Shown piece by piece: positions 9,722 through 21,732 of a DNA stretch of 64,000 nucleotides. The position numbers were made by a program, and so were the translations under genes. Position 1 is the stretch's first letter; each line of letters opens with the position of its first letter. Origin of the DNA: Dermatophagoides farinae (lineage: Eukaryota; Arthropoda; Arachnida; Sarcoptiformes; Pyroglyphidae); assembly GCF_024713945.1 (NCBI RefSeq), contig NC_134683.1, forward strand, positions 2,036,501 through 2,100,500. Reading direction: 5' to 3'. The notes beneath the pieces were generated by a model, which saw nothing but the letters and a program-made list of their open reading frames with translations, was not told where the DNA came from and made no database searches.

Positions 9722-10601
9722 AATAAGCGACTTAATATAATATAATAGTAACTATGAAATAGAATAGGATAGAAAAAGAGTATTAGTTAGCAAATTGAAA
9801 TTAATATCACCCGTAAATTTTTTCCATGAAATTCATTTTATCAGATGACGTAATTTGATTCTTTATGAATCGGAACTTCCTATAAAAAAAATAAATTCGT
9901 GATAATAATAACAAAGAGATAAAAAACAAAATTTAAATTCCAAAAATTTCAAATTTAATTCTTTCAAATGTCATAAACTTACTATTTCAATTCAAAAAAA
10001 TTCAAAGCATTCGTGTTAATGAAAGTTGATTTTATTTGAAAATTATGACTGTAAGTCATTCCTCGTCATTAATTAAAATGAATATAAATGAAATGAGTTG
10101 AAAAAAAAACTAGTTAATCATCATGTTGTTTTTTTCTTCAGCTGTTCACTTGATTATTGATTAATTTATTATGAAAATTTTCCAATTTAAAAAAATTTCA
10201 AACATTATTTCATTGAAAACAAATGACAAAAAATTCACATTCACATTAAAATGAATTCATTTATTTATGAATTGGTTTTATTACTGAAATGAGTGAAAAA
10301 ACTTCGGTTTTCCACTGGCAAGTCATCATGTTGTTTTTCTTTAAATTCAGAAAAATATTTTCTTCTTCTTCATCTTCATCTGTTCACATGATTATTGATT
10401 AAAATATAATAAAATTTTTCATTCCAAAAAAAAAATCATTTTTTGTTTGTCACATCGATCGTCAAATGACAATTACCTATCCATCATAACAAGTGATATG
10501 TTTTGCCAAAAAAGTTTTTTTTTTCATTCTCATTCTCATTATTGTTTCTTTCAGGTTGATGATTGTTTTTGATTTCTGTTCGGCAATCATTTTGCATAAG
10601 C
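9722..10601. other. Intergenic, no gene seen
   Basis: AT-rich sequence between two tandem receptor genes. It holds A-runs and two diverged copies of a CATCATGTTGTTTTTCTT-type segment near 10120 and 10325, suggesting a small local duplication. TTTCTTTCAGG near 10550 could be a splice acceptor of a 5' UTR intron for the gene at 10602. Confidence 0.4.
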
Positions 10602-11903
10602 ATGGAACATTTTAAAGAAAATTTTTTATCATATCAACCATATCGACAGATGTCGATTTCACAAATATTCGATCATGGTTTTGAATATTTGAAAAAATAT
10701 ACATTTCGTTTGGAATTTTCACTGCAAGATTATTGTTACCGCGAAATCAGATTCACATATCGAACATTCAAACGTTCCATTTGGATGGTTATCAATGCAT
10801 GGTTAGCCATTTTTTATTTTACAATTATGATATTCTATCCAAATAATTCTTACATAATAAACCGTATTGATTTTGAACAAATGCTGAAAGCAGAACGTAT
10901 GGATATATTATCCATTCAACTAATCATTGCATTTTCTATACTAGAATTTTTATGGGCTAAAATGTTACATAAAATACTACAATATCGTTTGTCATCAATA
11001 GATTTTCTTGTGAGTAAATCATTTTTCGATGAACAAAAAGAATTACTACCAAAATCTCGTCAATATCTTTGCCATATGTATATGATCACGCATTCTATTG
11101 TCACTATTCTATATTCAATTGTAACAATAGAATTGTTATTGGTGATTATTATATATGCCTACCATTGTTATAATCTTTATCAATCATTTCGTATCGATAT
11201 AATTGAAATGATTATTCGTGTATCAATGTTTATCATATGGGTAATGCATGTGATTCAAATAATGGGTCAGCTATTTTTCTCTTTTAATTTTCTAGTATTT
11301 TTGATTGAATTCTTCAAAGTTCGTATTGAACAATTTTATAAAATATTACAACAATATGATCAAATAAAACCATTTGAAAAGTTTCAACGAAATGATTTAA
11401 AACAATTTCAACATGATTATTTGTGTTTATATAAGGAAACTGCCCAAATGAATCGTACAGTTAGTGTTCTTCTTTTTTATTTGGAAGCCATTTCAAAATC
11501 ATCAATTATTTCTGCTTGTATATTCTATAGTAAACAATCTAGTTGGAGTGTATTCACCAGGTTCATCATAATAGCAATTTTGTCAACATTTTGTTTAACT
11601 AATGGTCTTTATTCTCGAATATCTAATCTACCATCATACAATCAAAAATGTGCCCGATTAATATTACAACGTATTGCCCGAACACAATGGTCGATGGTTG
11701 TTGATTCAAAAGGTGTTAGACCACAAAAACTTTTTATCTACAGATATTCAATTAAATCATCACTTTTCGTTCAAACAATGACAAATAATCAATTTGGATT
11801 CACATGTGGCCGGGTGTTTTTCATTACAAAATTTCGTTATATACAATTATTCATCATGAATTTCATATTGATTTTAAAATTTTATAAAAAAACTTGTTTA
11901 TAA
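10602..11903 (+). CDS. Chemoreceptor-like 7TM family protein, intact
   Basis: An intronless frame of 433 codons from ATG 10602 (MEHFKENFLS). This ATG was chosen because the frame upstream of it has no other ATG and because the paralogue's severed N-terminus at 1815 aligns with it. It is the only undamaged full-length member of the cluster in this window. It carries the N-terminal S-Q-I-F-D-H-G-F block, N-A-W in span 1, R-L-S-S-I-D-F after span 2, F-L-I-E-F-F-K after span 4, L-E-A-I-S-K-S-S-I-I-S before span 5, and the C-terminal F-G-F-T-C-G signature with F-Y-K-K-T-C near the end. AATAAA at 11969-11974 lies 66 bases after the stop. It is closest to the gene at 8471, a recent tandem duplicate. 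Ligand and cell type are unknown. Confidence 0.8.
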   Translation: MEHFKENFLSYQPYRQMSISQIFDHGFEYLKKYTFRLEFSLQDYCYREIRFTYRTFKRSIWMVINAWLAIFYFTIMIFYPNNSYIINRIDFEQMLKAERMDILSIQLIIAFSILEFLWAKMLHKILQYRLSSIDFLVSKSFFDEQKELLPKSRQYLCHMYMITHSIVTILYSIVTIELLLVIIIYAYHCYNLYQSFRIDIIEMIIRVSMFIIWVMHVIQIMGQLFFSFNFLVFLIEFFKVRIEQFYKILQQYDQIKPFEKFQRNDLKQFQHDYLCLYKETAQMNRTVSVLLFYLEAISKSSIISACIFYSKQSSWSVFTRFIIIAILSTFCLTNGLYSRISNLPSYNQKCARLILQRIARTQWSMVVDSKGVRPQKLFIYRYSIKSSLFVQTMTNNQFGFTCGRVFFITKFRYIQLFIMNFILILKFYKKTCL

Positions 11904-12644
11904 AACAGAACTTATTTTGAAATTTTGAAAAATTGTTACATATAATTGTGTAATTACGAATTTGCTGAAATAAATCCGATTCTATATTATGTCTTTACCG
12001 GTGGAAAATTCATTTTATTTTTTTTGTTTTGTTTTTTCTTTTAGAAATTAAAAGCAAATCATTATCCAGAATACATCCTATAGATGGCCACCAAGTTGCT
12101 AGGCGCATCATCATTCATTTATTCTTGTGAAAAATTCTAAAAATTGGCTTTATATTTACAGCGCATTCGCAATAATTCCATAGAATTCTAAATCCATGAA
12201 ACGATGGTGGATGGTCAAAATCAGGAAAAAAAATTTTCATTTGTGTTTTCATAACCATAGCATCCTGAACGCAATTGTAGCATGATTTTTTTTGTGATCA
12301 ATTTTTTTCAGTTAAAAATTCATTGATTTTGTGCCAAATTAAGTGTTACGTGTGTGTGTGTGTTTTCAATGTTTGCGTTTTTTTCTGATTTTCAAATCAC
12401 GACCTTTCCATATCCGGAAATAACTTCATTCAGAATATATTGTGAATCGTGAAAATTGAATTTTTACTGAAAATAAAAATTTATTTACATGAAACATTCA
12501 AATTCAATTCAAATAGAAAGAAAAAATCTGTACGTTTCATTTTAATGGCCTGAAATATGTTGACTTTGTTCAATTGAATAGCTTTTATTTTTATTTAACT
12601 GAATTACATAAGATTATTATAACCAACAACATCAAATCATAATA
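11904..12644. other. Intergenic, no gene seen
   Basis: AT-rich spacer with a short GT repeat near 12352-12363. The stretch just before 12645 should hold the promoter of the Gln-rich gene, but nothing specific is recognisable. Confidence 0.4.
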
Positions 12645-15600
12645 ATGTCAGAATTGACTAGTGGTAATATTTCAAAAACTGGTTTAAATTCATTGACACC
12701 AGTACATTATCAACAACAAAAACCGAATAAAAAGGTAATTTATATCCAAAAAAAAAGCAAATTTGTAATGGAATTTATATCGGATAAATGGCCTATTTTA
12801 TCCAATTATTCTCTATATATATATAACATTGAATCATTGAACAAAATTCGCGCAAAAAGAGAAAAAAAAAGTCCAAAACATTACCAAAAACATGTCAAAC
12901 CGTTTGACATGAAATTTGATTGATCATTTTGTTAATTAAATTGATGTTTTTTTTATAGCATATATAAAATATAATATTTGACATTGAAGTTAATTCCATA
13001 TGAGAAAAAAAACCACAACAACCAAAAGAAAGAAAAAAAAGAATTGACATTGATGATGGCTATTGTTTCCGGTCATCACTACAAAGATAAATCATATTTC
13101 TGGCCGGAAAAATAAATATTATTTATAGAAAATGCAATGAAAATTGAGATAATAAATTTTCTGTATGTCTCCATGTGTGTGTGTGTGTGTGTTTATATAA
13201 ACAATAATTCGATAAATAAATATCAAACTTTATGTTTGGTCACTTTCTCCATTCATTCTAGGATTCTGGTTTCAATATTTTTTGGATATTCAATACTTGA
13301 AAAAAAAATTTAATAAAACAACTAACAGAATGGAAACAAAAACCAGAATCAAATGATACAAAAAAATAAAAAAAATTCCAGCAATGCAGAAGATTCTAAA
13401 ACGACTGGGAGTAATGATCTTATTGATATTCTTAATTCTTTTTTACTTTGTAGAATTTCATGGCTTTCTCTTTTGTGTTTGATTCGATTTTCTTAATGGA
13501 TTTTCTTGGTTACTGATTATTATTTATTTCTCTCTTTCTTTTTCATTTTTTTTCTCTCATTATTATCATATAATGATTATATATTCAATTCCATTTGCAT
13601 ATAAATATCATTATTATTAAAAATAAAACAAAACAAACGAAATATCGATTACTTTTTTTCTTCAAAAAGCCTTCATTTTTTTTCGGTTCATTGAATACCA
13701 GTAGTAATGTTAAAACGGGCAATTATAAGAAAAAGAAACGAAAACCAGTTTGCACGTGTCATTTAGCCTATGGTAATCTAATGACAGCATCATCTTCAAA
13801 CGATTTACCAACAACAGGTGCTTCCTACCAATATCAGCATCAGCCAATGAATTTATATGGAAGTCAGCCAATAATCGATCCAAATAATCATGGATCATCA
13901 ATGATACCGTCAAATTGTTCATCATTAATTCCTCAACATCATCCACATCAACAACAACAACAACAACAACAACATTATTCATCATCAACAACATGCCTTT
14001 TTCCAAATTCACATCATCAATTTTACGATGTAAGTTTTTTTTCATGGAAAAATTTTATTTTCTCTTCGCTACATTGTCATAAATATTCCATCAAAAGATG
14101 TGAAAATGAAAAATTAAATTTTAATAGAAATTGGATTTCACTTTTCTTTTTTTCCCCTTTATATTTGTGCATTTAAACACGTGAAAATTGAATCAATCAA
14201 TGTCAAAATAACTGGAAAAAAAATGAAAAATTATCAAGATTTTTATTCGTTCACTCATTCTTTTTTATCGTTATTAAATTCAATTTTCTAGAATTTTGAT
14301 AGATTTTACATTGCAGTGTAGCCTTTAGCCAAATGAAAATAATGTGGATGAGAAATTGAAATTCTGTGTGATGTGAGAGAAAAAAAAATGGGCTCTGAAT
14401 TCCATTTCGGGTGATTCATCCATCTATTATTTCATCTGACAAAGAATTTGATAATGAAACAAAAAGATTTTTTTTGTCACTATTTTTTTTTTATAAAATG
14501 ATTCCTTGAAAAAAAACACTTTTTTTACACTGACAATGTGACAATAGCAATCATTCCGTGTGTGTGTGTGTGTGTGTGGGTGTGAGGATGTGATTCTAAT
14601 GCCATTTAGGAATCAAAAGAATCGTAACAACAATTTGTCGATAATGATCATCGTCATTATGATGAAAATTCTTTGATTTTCTAGTTTTATTATTTGCAAT
14701 CAAAATGAGAATAGAAACAAAATCAAAAATTCAATGCTTCCTATGTCACTAGGCTATATACAGGTTTAATTAATTCTAATGATGATACTATAGATTTCCA
14801 GATTCAAGAATCAGATAGCTTTAACAAAATTCTTTTTGTTTGTTTTATGAATAACCAAAGTGTACCTACTACCATGACCGAATATTCTAATTGAATGAAA
14901 TTGTAAATGTGTCTGATGCAAAATGAACACACACACGGGACAATCAACTAAACAAAATGAGAATGAAAAAGAACAAACCAGATATATATCAATGACGCCC
15001 GATGGAATTTTATTTTCCATTATTATTGCAACCGTCAAGCATATATGGTTTTTTTTGTTTGTTGTAAATTGTTTCTCTTTTTTTTCCACTAGAAAAAAAA
15101 ACGTCGAGTAAATTGTATAATTCTCATTTGGTATTCATTGTGTGTGTGTATGAGATTTTTTTTCAATTAAACAATTGTATTCAAATATTTGCATGCAAAA
15201 AAAAATTTTCCAAATTCATTTAGCTAATTTTTTTTATTTATTCTATTGTTAATGAATTTTTATTATATGCCTGGATACAATTTTAGAATCAAGTGCCTGA
15301 ACAATCAACGAATAATAATAATAATAATAATGATGATGATTATACTAACCGAATATTCTATCCACAACATCATTATCATTATAATCAGCAACAAGAACAA
15401 CAAACACAACAAGATTCTTCTGTAATATATCCATCAACTACCATGATGATGAGCTCGAGGCCATTATATAATAATGATGATTTACAAAATAATCATTATC
15501 ATTATCAATACCAGCAACAGCAGCTGCAACAACATCATCATCAATCTGGTAATGGTTATGATAATTACAATTATTCGCCTGATTTAAATCAACAACAACA

Positions 15601-16213
15601 AAGACGAAGAAATCGTTCACAGCAACCACCACCACCATCATCAGAACAATCATTATTGGAATCTGGTTCATCATCATCAATCATAATTAATGAACAACAA
15701 CACCAACAACAGCAACAACAACGACAACGTCGTTGGTCAGATGGTAATCATCGTCTAAGTCAGATTGATCAAGAATATTTTAGACAATATCAAAATATTG
15801 ATCCACATACTATCGATACATCATCATCGATATATATGGCACCATCGATGGTCATATGTCAATGTGGTCATTGTTATTATGGTCAATTTAATAATAATTC
15901 AAATAATTATTTTGATACAAGACAACAACAACAACAACAGCTACCACCACCTCCACAACCATCATCATCATCATCATCAAAACCTCGTGTATCTTTTGGA
16001 CCATCATTTATGTATCAAATGGATCAACAACAACAACAACCACATCCATTATTATTTGATCCAATGTATGAATATGAACAACAACAACAACAACAAAAAA
16101 AACAACGACAACGAAATAAAAGTTCTAAATTAACAACCGAATTATTACCATTGGATACACAATTACCATTACAAATGATGGGAGATTCTGCTCTGATATG
16201 TCGAATACAATGA
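12645..16213 (+). CDS. Gln-rich low-complexity protein, three exons
   Basis: Proposed exons are 12645-12734, 13670-14029 and 15287-16213, all phase 0, giving 458 residues. Support: exon 1 starts ATG and ends AAG before GTAATT; exon 2 follows a T-rich tract ending CAAAAAG and ends GAT before GTAAGT; exon 3 follows TTTTAG and runs to TGA. The product is dominated by Gln, Asn, His and Ser runs. Exon 2 has a basic K-K-K-K-R-K-P-V-C-T-C-H stretch that could be a nuclear signal. Exon 3 has V-I-C-Q-C-G-H-C-Y-Y-G-Q and P-R-V-S-F-G-P. No catalytic domain or membrane span is visible and I do not recognise the family. The exon 1 to exon 2 join is the least certain, and exons upstream may be missing. Confidence 0.55.
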
Positions 16214-16836
16214 AAAGTAAAACAAAAAAAAATTCCACAATAGACATGATTTATCATAACAAATACTGCTGTCAAAAAAAAACTATATCAGGGAGAAAAA
16301 CAAATTCTGTCAAAGACATTTATAAAAAAAGAAAATAATGACAAAACTCTCTAATCAGATAAAAGCAGAATCTTGATCAAAAAAAAAAAAAAAAAATTGT
16401 AATGACAAGATATTCTATGAAAAAGGCATGTCACCTATTTTTACTATTAAGATGTGATTCGAATTTCTTATTATTTATATGTGTGTGTCAATTATTTTTG
16501 CAAATCTAATTATACCTGTGTTCATAATATACCACATATATATGATAATACAAAAAAAAACAAACCGAAACCGACATTGACTACAAAACCAGCGAGACAA
16601 CAAAAAAAAAATCTAATCAAAATCAATGTTTTTTTTCTCTCTCTCTCTCTCTCTGTGTATTTTTTTATATTATCTTGATGATCATTATTGGTGATTGGAA
16701 AACGAAAACAAAATAGAAATCTTTGGTTGGTTGTGAATTTTGGCCTTATGAGATATGATGATGACATACTTTTGACAACAACGTATATTTTGGATTTGTT
16801 TATGTTTATAAACCAACGTTTTTTTTTTCTTTTCAG
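16214..16836. other. 3' flank of Gln-rich gene, no further gene seen
   Basis: A-rich sequence with a CT run at 16637-16655. TTTTCAG at 16830-16836 looks like a splice acceptor immediately before ATG at 16837. Confidence 0.4.
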
Positions 16837-16915
16837 ATGAAAGAAATTTTTTTGTGTTGTGTTCTGTGTGTTTTGTTTACATTATCATCATGTGAATGTT
16901 TCAATTTTATTCAAG
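16837..16915 (+). other. Possible 5' exon with short signal-peptide-like uORF
   Basis: ATG at 16837 directly follows TTTTCAG, and the frame reads MKEIFLCCVLCVLFTLSSCE, a textbook signal peptide, up to CAAG before GTTTGT at 16916. An acceptor CATAG at 16985 lies 70 bases on. Splicing there gives a 37-residue product that stops before the CRAL-TRIO ATG; without splicing it stops after 35 residues. It may be an upstream open reading frame in the 5' UTR of the gene at 17062, a tiny secreted peptide, or a first coding exon of an unseen gene. Confidence 0.3.
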
Positions 16916-17061
16916 GTTTGTTAATAGTAAATTTGTATTAAATTGAAATTTGATTTTTTTTTCTTTCATCATTTTTTTTCCATAGAATCATTTTATTCTA
17001 ATTGTTTCTGGTTATATTAATAAATAACAACCATCCAAAACATCATCATCTCCATTGTAAT

Positions 17062-17898
17062 ATGTCGTTAAAAAATCAACAGCAACAAATTCACGAAATT
17101 CGTTCCATTGTTTTGGAACAATATGAAAAACATCCTGAATTATATGATTCAATTGATATTGAATGGATCCAAAATGATGATTGGCCAATCGAAGAATGTA
17201 TTCGTAGCGATAAATTGCTTAATAATTTTAAAATTCTAAATGATGGCCTTCTATTTCGCAAACAACAACGTCTACCACGATTGATTGAAACGGATTTTCC
17301 TGCTGAATTATTTCGTATTGGATTCGTACATGGTAATGGCAAAGATTATGATGGCAATGAATTATTGTTTATACGAGTAAAATGTTATTATAAAATTCGA
17401 TTACGTGAACAGATTTTTCGTAATTTTATCCTATTTCAAATGGAACGCTGTCTTCATCGAAGCCATGGTCATGGTATAACCATGATTGTTGATTTTAATG
17501 GTTTTAGTTATGCTAATATTGATCTGGATTTTATTATATGGGGTGCAAAATTATTAACAAAATTTTGTCCTAAATCATTGAAACGTATTGTCTGTTATGA
17601 TATGTCAAGAATTGTTATACCATTTTATAATATATTCAAAAGATTATTATCGGATGAAATACAACAACGTTTACGATTTTGGAATGATGATGAAATATTC
17701 AAATATATTGATCGAAACAATTTGCCCAGATATCTGGGCGGTACTTGTCATCATTATCGAAATGTACCCATTGAATGTCAATCGATAATCGATTATGGCC
17801 ATGATCATGATTGGTCTGATAATGATATTGGCCATATATTAAAACTAATTAAACCAAATCTAGACGAATCGGAAATGTTCGAATGTTCGAAAGAATGA
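17062..17898 (+). CDS. CRAL-TRIO (SEC14-like) domain protein
   Basis: A single-exon frame of 278 residues. ATG 17062 (MSLKNQQQQI) is the first ATG of the frame. An N-terminal helical segment (about residues 8-75; D-x-E-W-I-Q-N-D-D-W and L-x-F-R-K) matches the CRAL-TRIO N region. The lipid-binding core follows at about 80-240, with I-T-M-I-V-D-F-N-G, then P-x-S-L-K-R-I-V-C-Y-D and the closing N-L-P-R-Y-L-G-G-T. In most relatives the I-V-C-Y-D position reads like the ...N-x-P segment, so this copy is somewhat diverged. CRAL-TRIO proteins bind phosphoinositides, retinoids, tocopherol or similar lipids. The N-terminal style recalls the CRAL-TRIO part of MOSPD2, but no MSP domain follows. The tail is acidic. 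The ligand cannot be predicted. Confidence 0.8.
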   Translation: MSLKNQQQQIHEIRSIVLEQYEKHPELYDSIDIEWIQNDDWPIEECIRSDKLLNNFKILNDGLLFRKQQRLPRLIETDFPAELFRIGFVHGNGKDYDGNELLFIRVKCYYKIRLREQIFRNFILFQMERCLHRSHGHGITMIVDFNGFSYANIDLDFIIWGAKLLTKFCPKSLKRIVCYDMSRIVIPFYNIFKRLLSDEIQQRLRFWNDDEIFKYIDRNNLPRYLGGTCHHYRNVPIECQSIIDYGHDHDWSDNDIGHILKLIKPNLDESEMFECSKE

Positions 17899-19990
17899 TT
17901 CGGGCTACAATTTTTTTTTGTTCATTTTTATATTTGTTGTCATTCGATTTTTATCATAATTACGATATATATATGAATTAAATATGAAAAATGATCCAAA
18001 TTTCGATTACAAGCGATTTATTTCTGTCTCTCTCTCTTTCTTTCTAAACAATTCATATTTCTCAAATCCAATGTTCGACTCACACCCAGAGATTGTATAA
18101 AGACAGAATTGTTCTTTTTTTTTTGCTATCAATGTTAACAAAATGACGAAAATTCAATTAGTATACAAAACAATTAAGACGGAATTGGATCCAAAAATAA
18201 AATAAGAGAAAAAAAAGACAGAAACAAAGTCGTTACATCATCATCAACAACAACAACATTAACGACAACAACATTAACATATAAATGAAAATGTGTTGAT
18301 GGGTGAAAAAAAAATATCAAATCGATATCCTTTCTCTAAGGGTTTGAATAGATCAATTTGATAGTTTCAATATACAGAATTTTGAGAAGAATATTCACTA
18401 GATAATATTGATTCAATAATAATATTCCCTAGTGTAGACGCACATGAATATAGAAAATTGTCATCGAACCATCAAGAAACAACAAAAACAAAATACAAAG
18501 ATTTATTGGTTCATGGAAAATATTTTTGGATTTCTCAAAAAAAAAAAACAGAAACGAAACAGAAAATAAAAACAAAACAAACCATGTTCAGACACTAATA
18601 CAATGATTGTACTGAGAGAATAACAAAAAAAGAATCGTTCAAGATAACATTAAATGAAAAAAATGGACCAAATTTATGTTTCTGCCTACTATTTTTGAAT
18701 CATATCATTGCAATCATTTGATTCAGTTTTTTTTTCTTTGTATAGCATTTACATAGATATTGTGGATTGGCCAAGAAACTGCATCAAATGATGAATTCAT
18801 TCATTGATTTCTTACATTTTTTTTTTTTTGAATCGATTGATTTCAAGTTACAAACAGAATCGAAATTTCGCTTTGATCAGCATCACAATATATTGTTTAC
18901 AACATTCATAATTCAGACATTCTGGTTGAATTGTTTGATTTGAAAATTTTACGATTCCATCATCATCATCATCATTAATGTCATCATCGTTGTATGATTA
19001 TGACTGTAAAAAACAATTCGATTATTTCATAATCATCATACATTGAGCAATTTGAATTCTAAATCAACGATTCTGGCCAAAAAAAAAAAAAAAAAAAGAT
19101 TCGCCATTATCACCATGTTATATTATTTGATGTTTCATGCTAGAAATTGTGGCGAAAAAAAAAATTAATTTCATAAACAAAAAGCATATGGTAGACTTAC
19201 AATCACTATTTCTTTGTAGATTAATCGATTGATTTTTGTTTTGTTTGGTTGACAATAATTCAAATTTTCCATTGAAGATTTGAATGGAAATATTTCCGAA
19301 AATAGCCAAAAAAAAAAAAAAAAACAATTTTACTGGTAATGTTTTGGCAGTTTCAACGAAATGGCAATGACGAATGACAATTTTTTTTTTGGCTCATCAA
19401 AAGAGAAAAAAAATCGAAAATATTCTAAGAATCGATTCAGATTTTTTTTTTGACAAAATGAAAATGAAAATTTTTCTTTTTCTAAAATCGTTCAAGTTAA
19501 TTCTGGTTAAATACTGAAATATCATACCGAAAAAAAATTCTGTACTTGCTGAAAAAATTTTGTAATCGTAAGATAATTTATTAATTTTTTTCATTATCAT
19601 TTCCAATTGATGATAAAAGTTGCTTCATATCAAAGAAAAAACTAGCAAAAAAAAAAAAAAAAAAAAAATAGGGCAGCCCATTCTATGTAATTTCAATTTG
19701 ATTTCATATATAAATTATATGGAAAAAAAGTTTTTTTTTCATTTTCTTTATCATTCATATATCGATTGGTGGTTTGTTTTGCTGTTTCGCTGTCGACTAA
19801 ATGAATTTTTTTTTTATGGTGACGATAATGATAGTGATGATAATGATTTTTTCCTGTTTTTTATCATTACAATATTTTCAATTGTCAAATGAAAATGTTT
19901 TTCTTTTCCAAACACACAGATATTTGAATGGAACATTCTTGAATTTGTAATCGTGAATGCATTCAGTAATGTTGATTGAGAATCAAAAAC
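17899..19990. other. 2.1 kb intergenic, no gene seen
   Basis: AT-rich with A-runs (for example 19081-19098 and 19646-19668) and CAA and ATC repeats. A 39-base imperfect inverted repeat with CACTAG and CTAGTG ends lies at 18396-18434. No frame resembles a known family. The last few hundred bases should contain the promoter of the receptor at 19991. Confidence 0.45.
18396..18434. repeat. Short inverted repeat
   Basis: CACTAG at 18396-18401 pairs with CTAGTG at 18429-18434, and the AATATT inside each arm also pairs, leaving a loop of about 8-10 bases. It could be a hairpin or the trace of a small excised element. Confidence 0.4.
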
Positions 19991-20619
19991 ATGGACTTTT
20001 TCAATCACAAAAATCAACAGAAAAACATTCGTATGAAAAACATTCGTATATATGAATTATTTCGACAAGGATTTGATTATTGGAAACGTTATAGTTTTCG
20101 TATGGAATATACAAATATTGAATATGAACAAAATATAATACCAATGTCATTTCGTACATTTTGTCGTACTATTTTCATTGAATTGAATGCATGGTCAGCA
20201 ATCATCTATATGTTTTCAATGATTACATGGCCAGATAATGAAATATTCATTGAAATTGAAGATATTGAACATATGATGAATGTCAAACATATTACCATTT
20301 TGGCTATTGAAATGATTTCAGCGTTTTTTATATTAGAATTAATGTGGTTTCAATTATTTCATGATATTATACAATATCGTTCATCATTCAATGAATTTTT
20401 TGCAAACAATTGGAATTATGATGATCGACAACATTTTCGGCCAAAAATTAAATTTTGTATCTGATTAAATTCTATATGAAATCAAATAGTATGGCAATCA
20501 TTATCTATTGGATTGTAATGACATCGGTTTTTTTCCTACTAATAATACATATATTTTATCTATTTGTATTCTATGTTGATGGCCGTATTAATTTACTTGA
20601 AATGTTCATATGTATACCG

Positions 20620-21732
20620 TTAACAGCGATGATTGTTTCACATTTAAATATAACCAGCCCGGTACAGGCGCTTCGCGCCTGCCCCAGACTGGCCCTGCGG
20701 GGCTGACTCCTGACAGTCAATATAGCTGGATACCCGCAGGTGTGGCGGCTGCGCCACCCCCCTGCTTGGTACCCAGCCAAAGGTGTCTATTTTAACGCTT
20801 CGTGCCTGACGGTGGGTTTCTATGCACGGCGTGTTGCTTCCGGCCTTCGGTTTGGTACCGCAGGGTCAGCCATCACTTGTGCATTGCACCTGATACCGTT
20901 GAAAAATTTTGTAATCGAAAAGTTGAAGAAATGTACGATATTTTTGGTATAGATAATGTGGTCATTGTTGGATCTTTTCCTAAATTTCCTGAACAAAAAT
21001 GCAGCGGCAAAAAGCCACATAAATCATTCCATGTTGCAATATAGTAAGGCGAAAGATTTCCCTTAAAACATTAATTAATTCAATACGACAGGAAATCGTC
21101 CACGCACCGATTTAAATGGTAGCTTAAGATCTCGATCGTTTTGCTGCAAAATGAATCCATAGCCTCCTTGTCAACTAATGAATACTGCGTCTATTATTTA
21201 CAAATACCACTTTGTTTCAATATTGCGACTGAACATTTCGATCCAATGTTTAATCCAAGTTTGTGTCTATAGATTCTATGTTGATCGCCAGAAGACACTC
21301 AACATTGAATCTTAAATGCTCTTTTCTTTATTTTAAATAATTATAATCAGGTTAAATAAAAATAACTTACCAAACGATAGATCATTAACAGCGATGATTG
21401 ATTTCATCATCAAATACACACTTTAAATATATGTATTATCACAATAATCAATTCGAAAAATTCGAATCATCGAACTGTTTCTATGTTCTATTGAATGAAT
21501 CTATTGATTGGAAAAAATCTGCAGCAAAGTGTGCTGATTTAGAACAATGAAAAAAAGCTTTGTCAAAGAATTTGGGCGAACTGTTCAGCGGCATTCAAAA
21601 GTTTTCCCGCATGCTCAGACACATTATCACACAACACACACGCTCATACCAAATAGTTATATTTTTGTTTGAATTCTATGTTAAATAGGAATTTTAATTA
21701 TTCAGTTTACAGACATTGTTTCACATCTTAAA
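20620..21732 (+). repeat. Three diverged direct copies of a receptor segment around the insertion
   Basis: The 16-mer TTAACAGCGATGATTG occurs at 20620-20635 (in the receptor) and again at 21385-21400. A more diverged version, TTACAGACATTGTTTCACAT, is at 21707-21726. Each is preceded at varying distance by ATTCTATGTT (20567-20576, near 21274 and near 21674), which in the gene precedes the same segment. The interval is therefore built partly from degenerate repeats of the gene's own span 3-4 region, pointing to duplication plus insertion rather than one clean transposition. Confidence 0.6.
20654..20899. repeat. GC-rich hairpin block inserted in receptor gene
   Basis: About 245 bases are clearly GC-rich while everything around is strongly AT-rich, with sharp edges. 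The block is full of compact hairpins: 20665-20681 (CAGGCGC, loop TTC, GCGCCTG), 20692-20703 (GCCC/GGGC, loop TGCG), 20742-20757 (GTGGCG, loop GCTG, CGCCAC), plus a CCGGCCTTCGG motif near 20840. It resembles the GC-cluster or palindromic repeat elements of bacteria and of some organelle genomes rather than mite DNA. Both strands are open for 60-70 codons here, as expected of GC-rich DNA, and no protein family is recognisable. Origin is unknown. Confidence 0.65.

Noticed and set aside
13710-14045. Minus-strand 111-residue frame opposite exon 2 of the Gln-rich gene
   Set aside because: Poly-Val and Asp composition is a shadow of the CAA repeat coding on the other strand.
15438-16275. Long frames on both strands overlapping the Gln-rich exon
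   Set aside because: They are repeat translations (poly-Asn, poly-Val, poly-Cys) of the CAA/ATC repeats. The plus-strand Gln frame has the splice signals and composition of the gene.
20571-21020. Overlapping frames of 60-80 residues in the GC-rich block
   Set aside because: High GC removes stop codons in all frames. The frames overlap on both strands and match no recognisable family.
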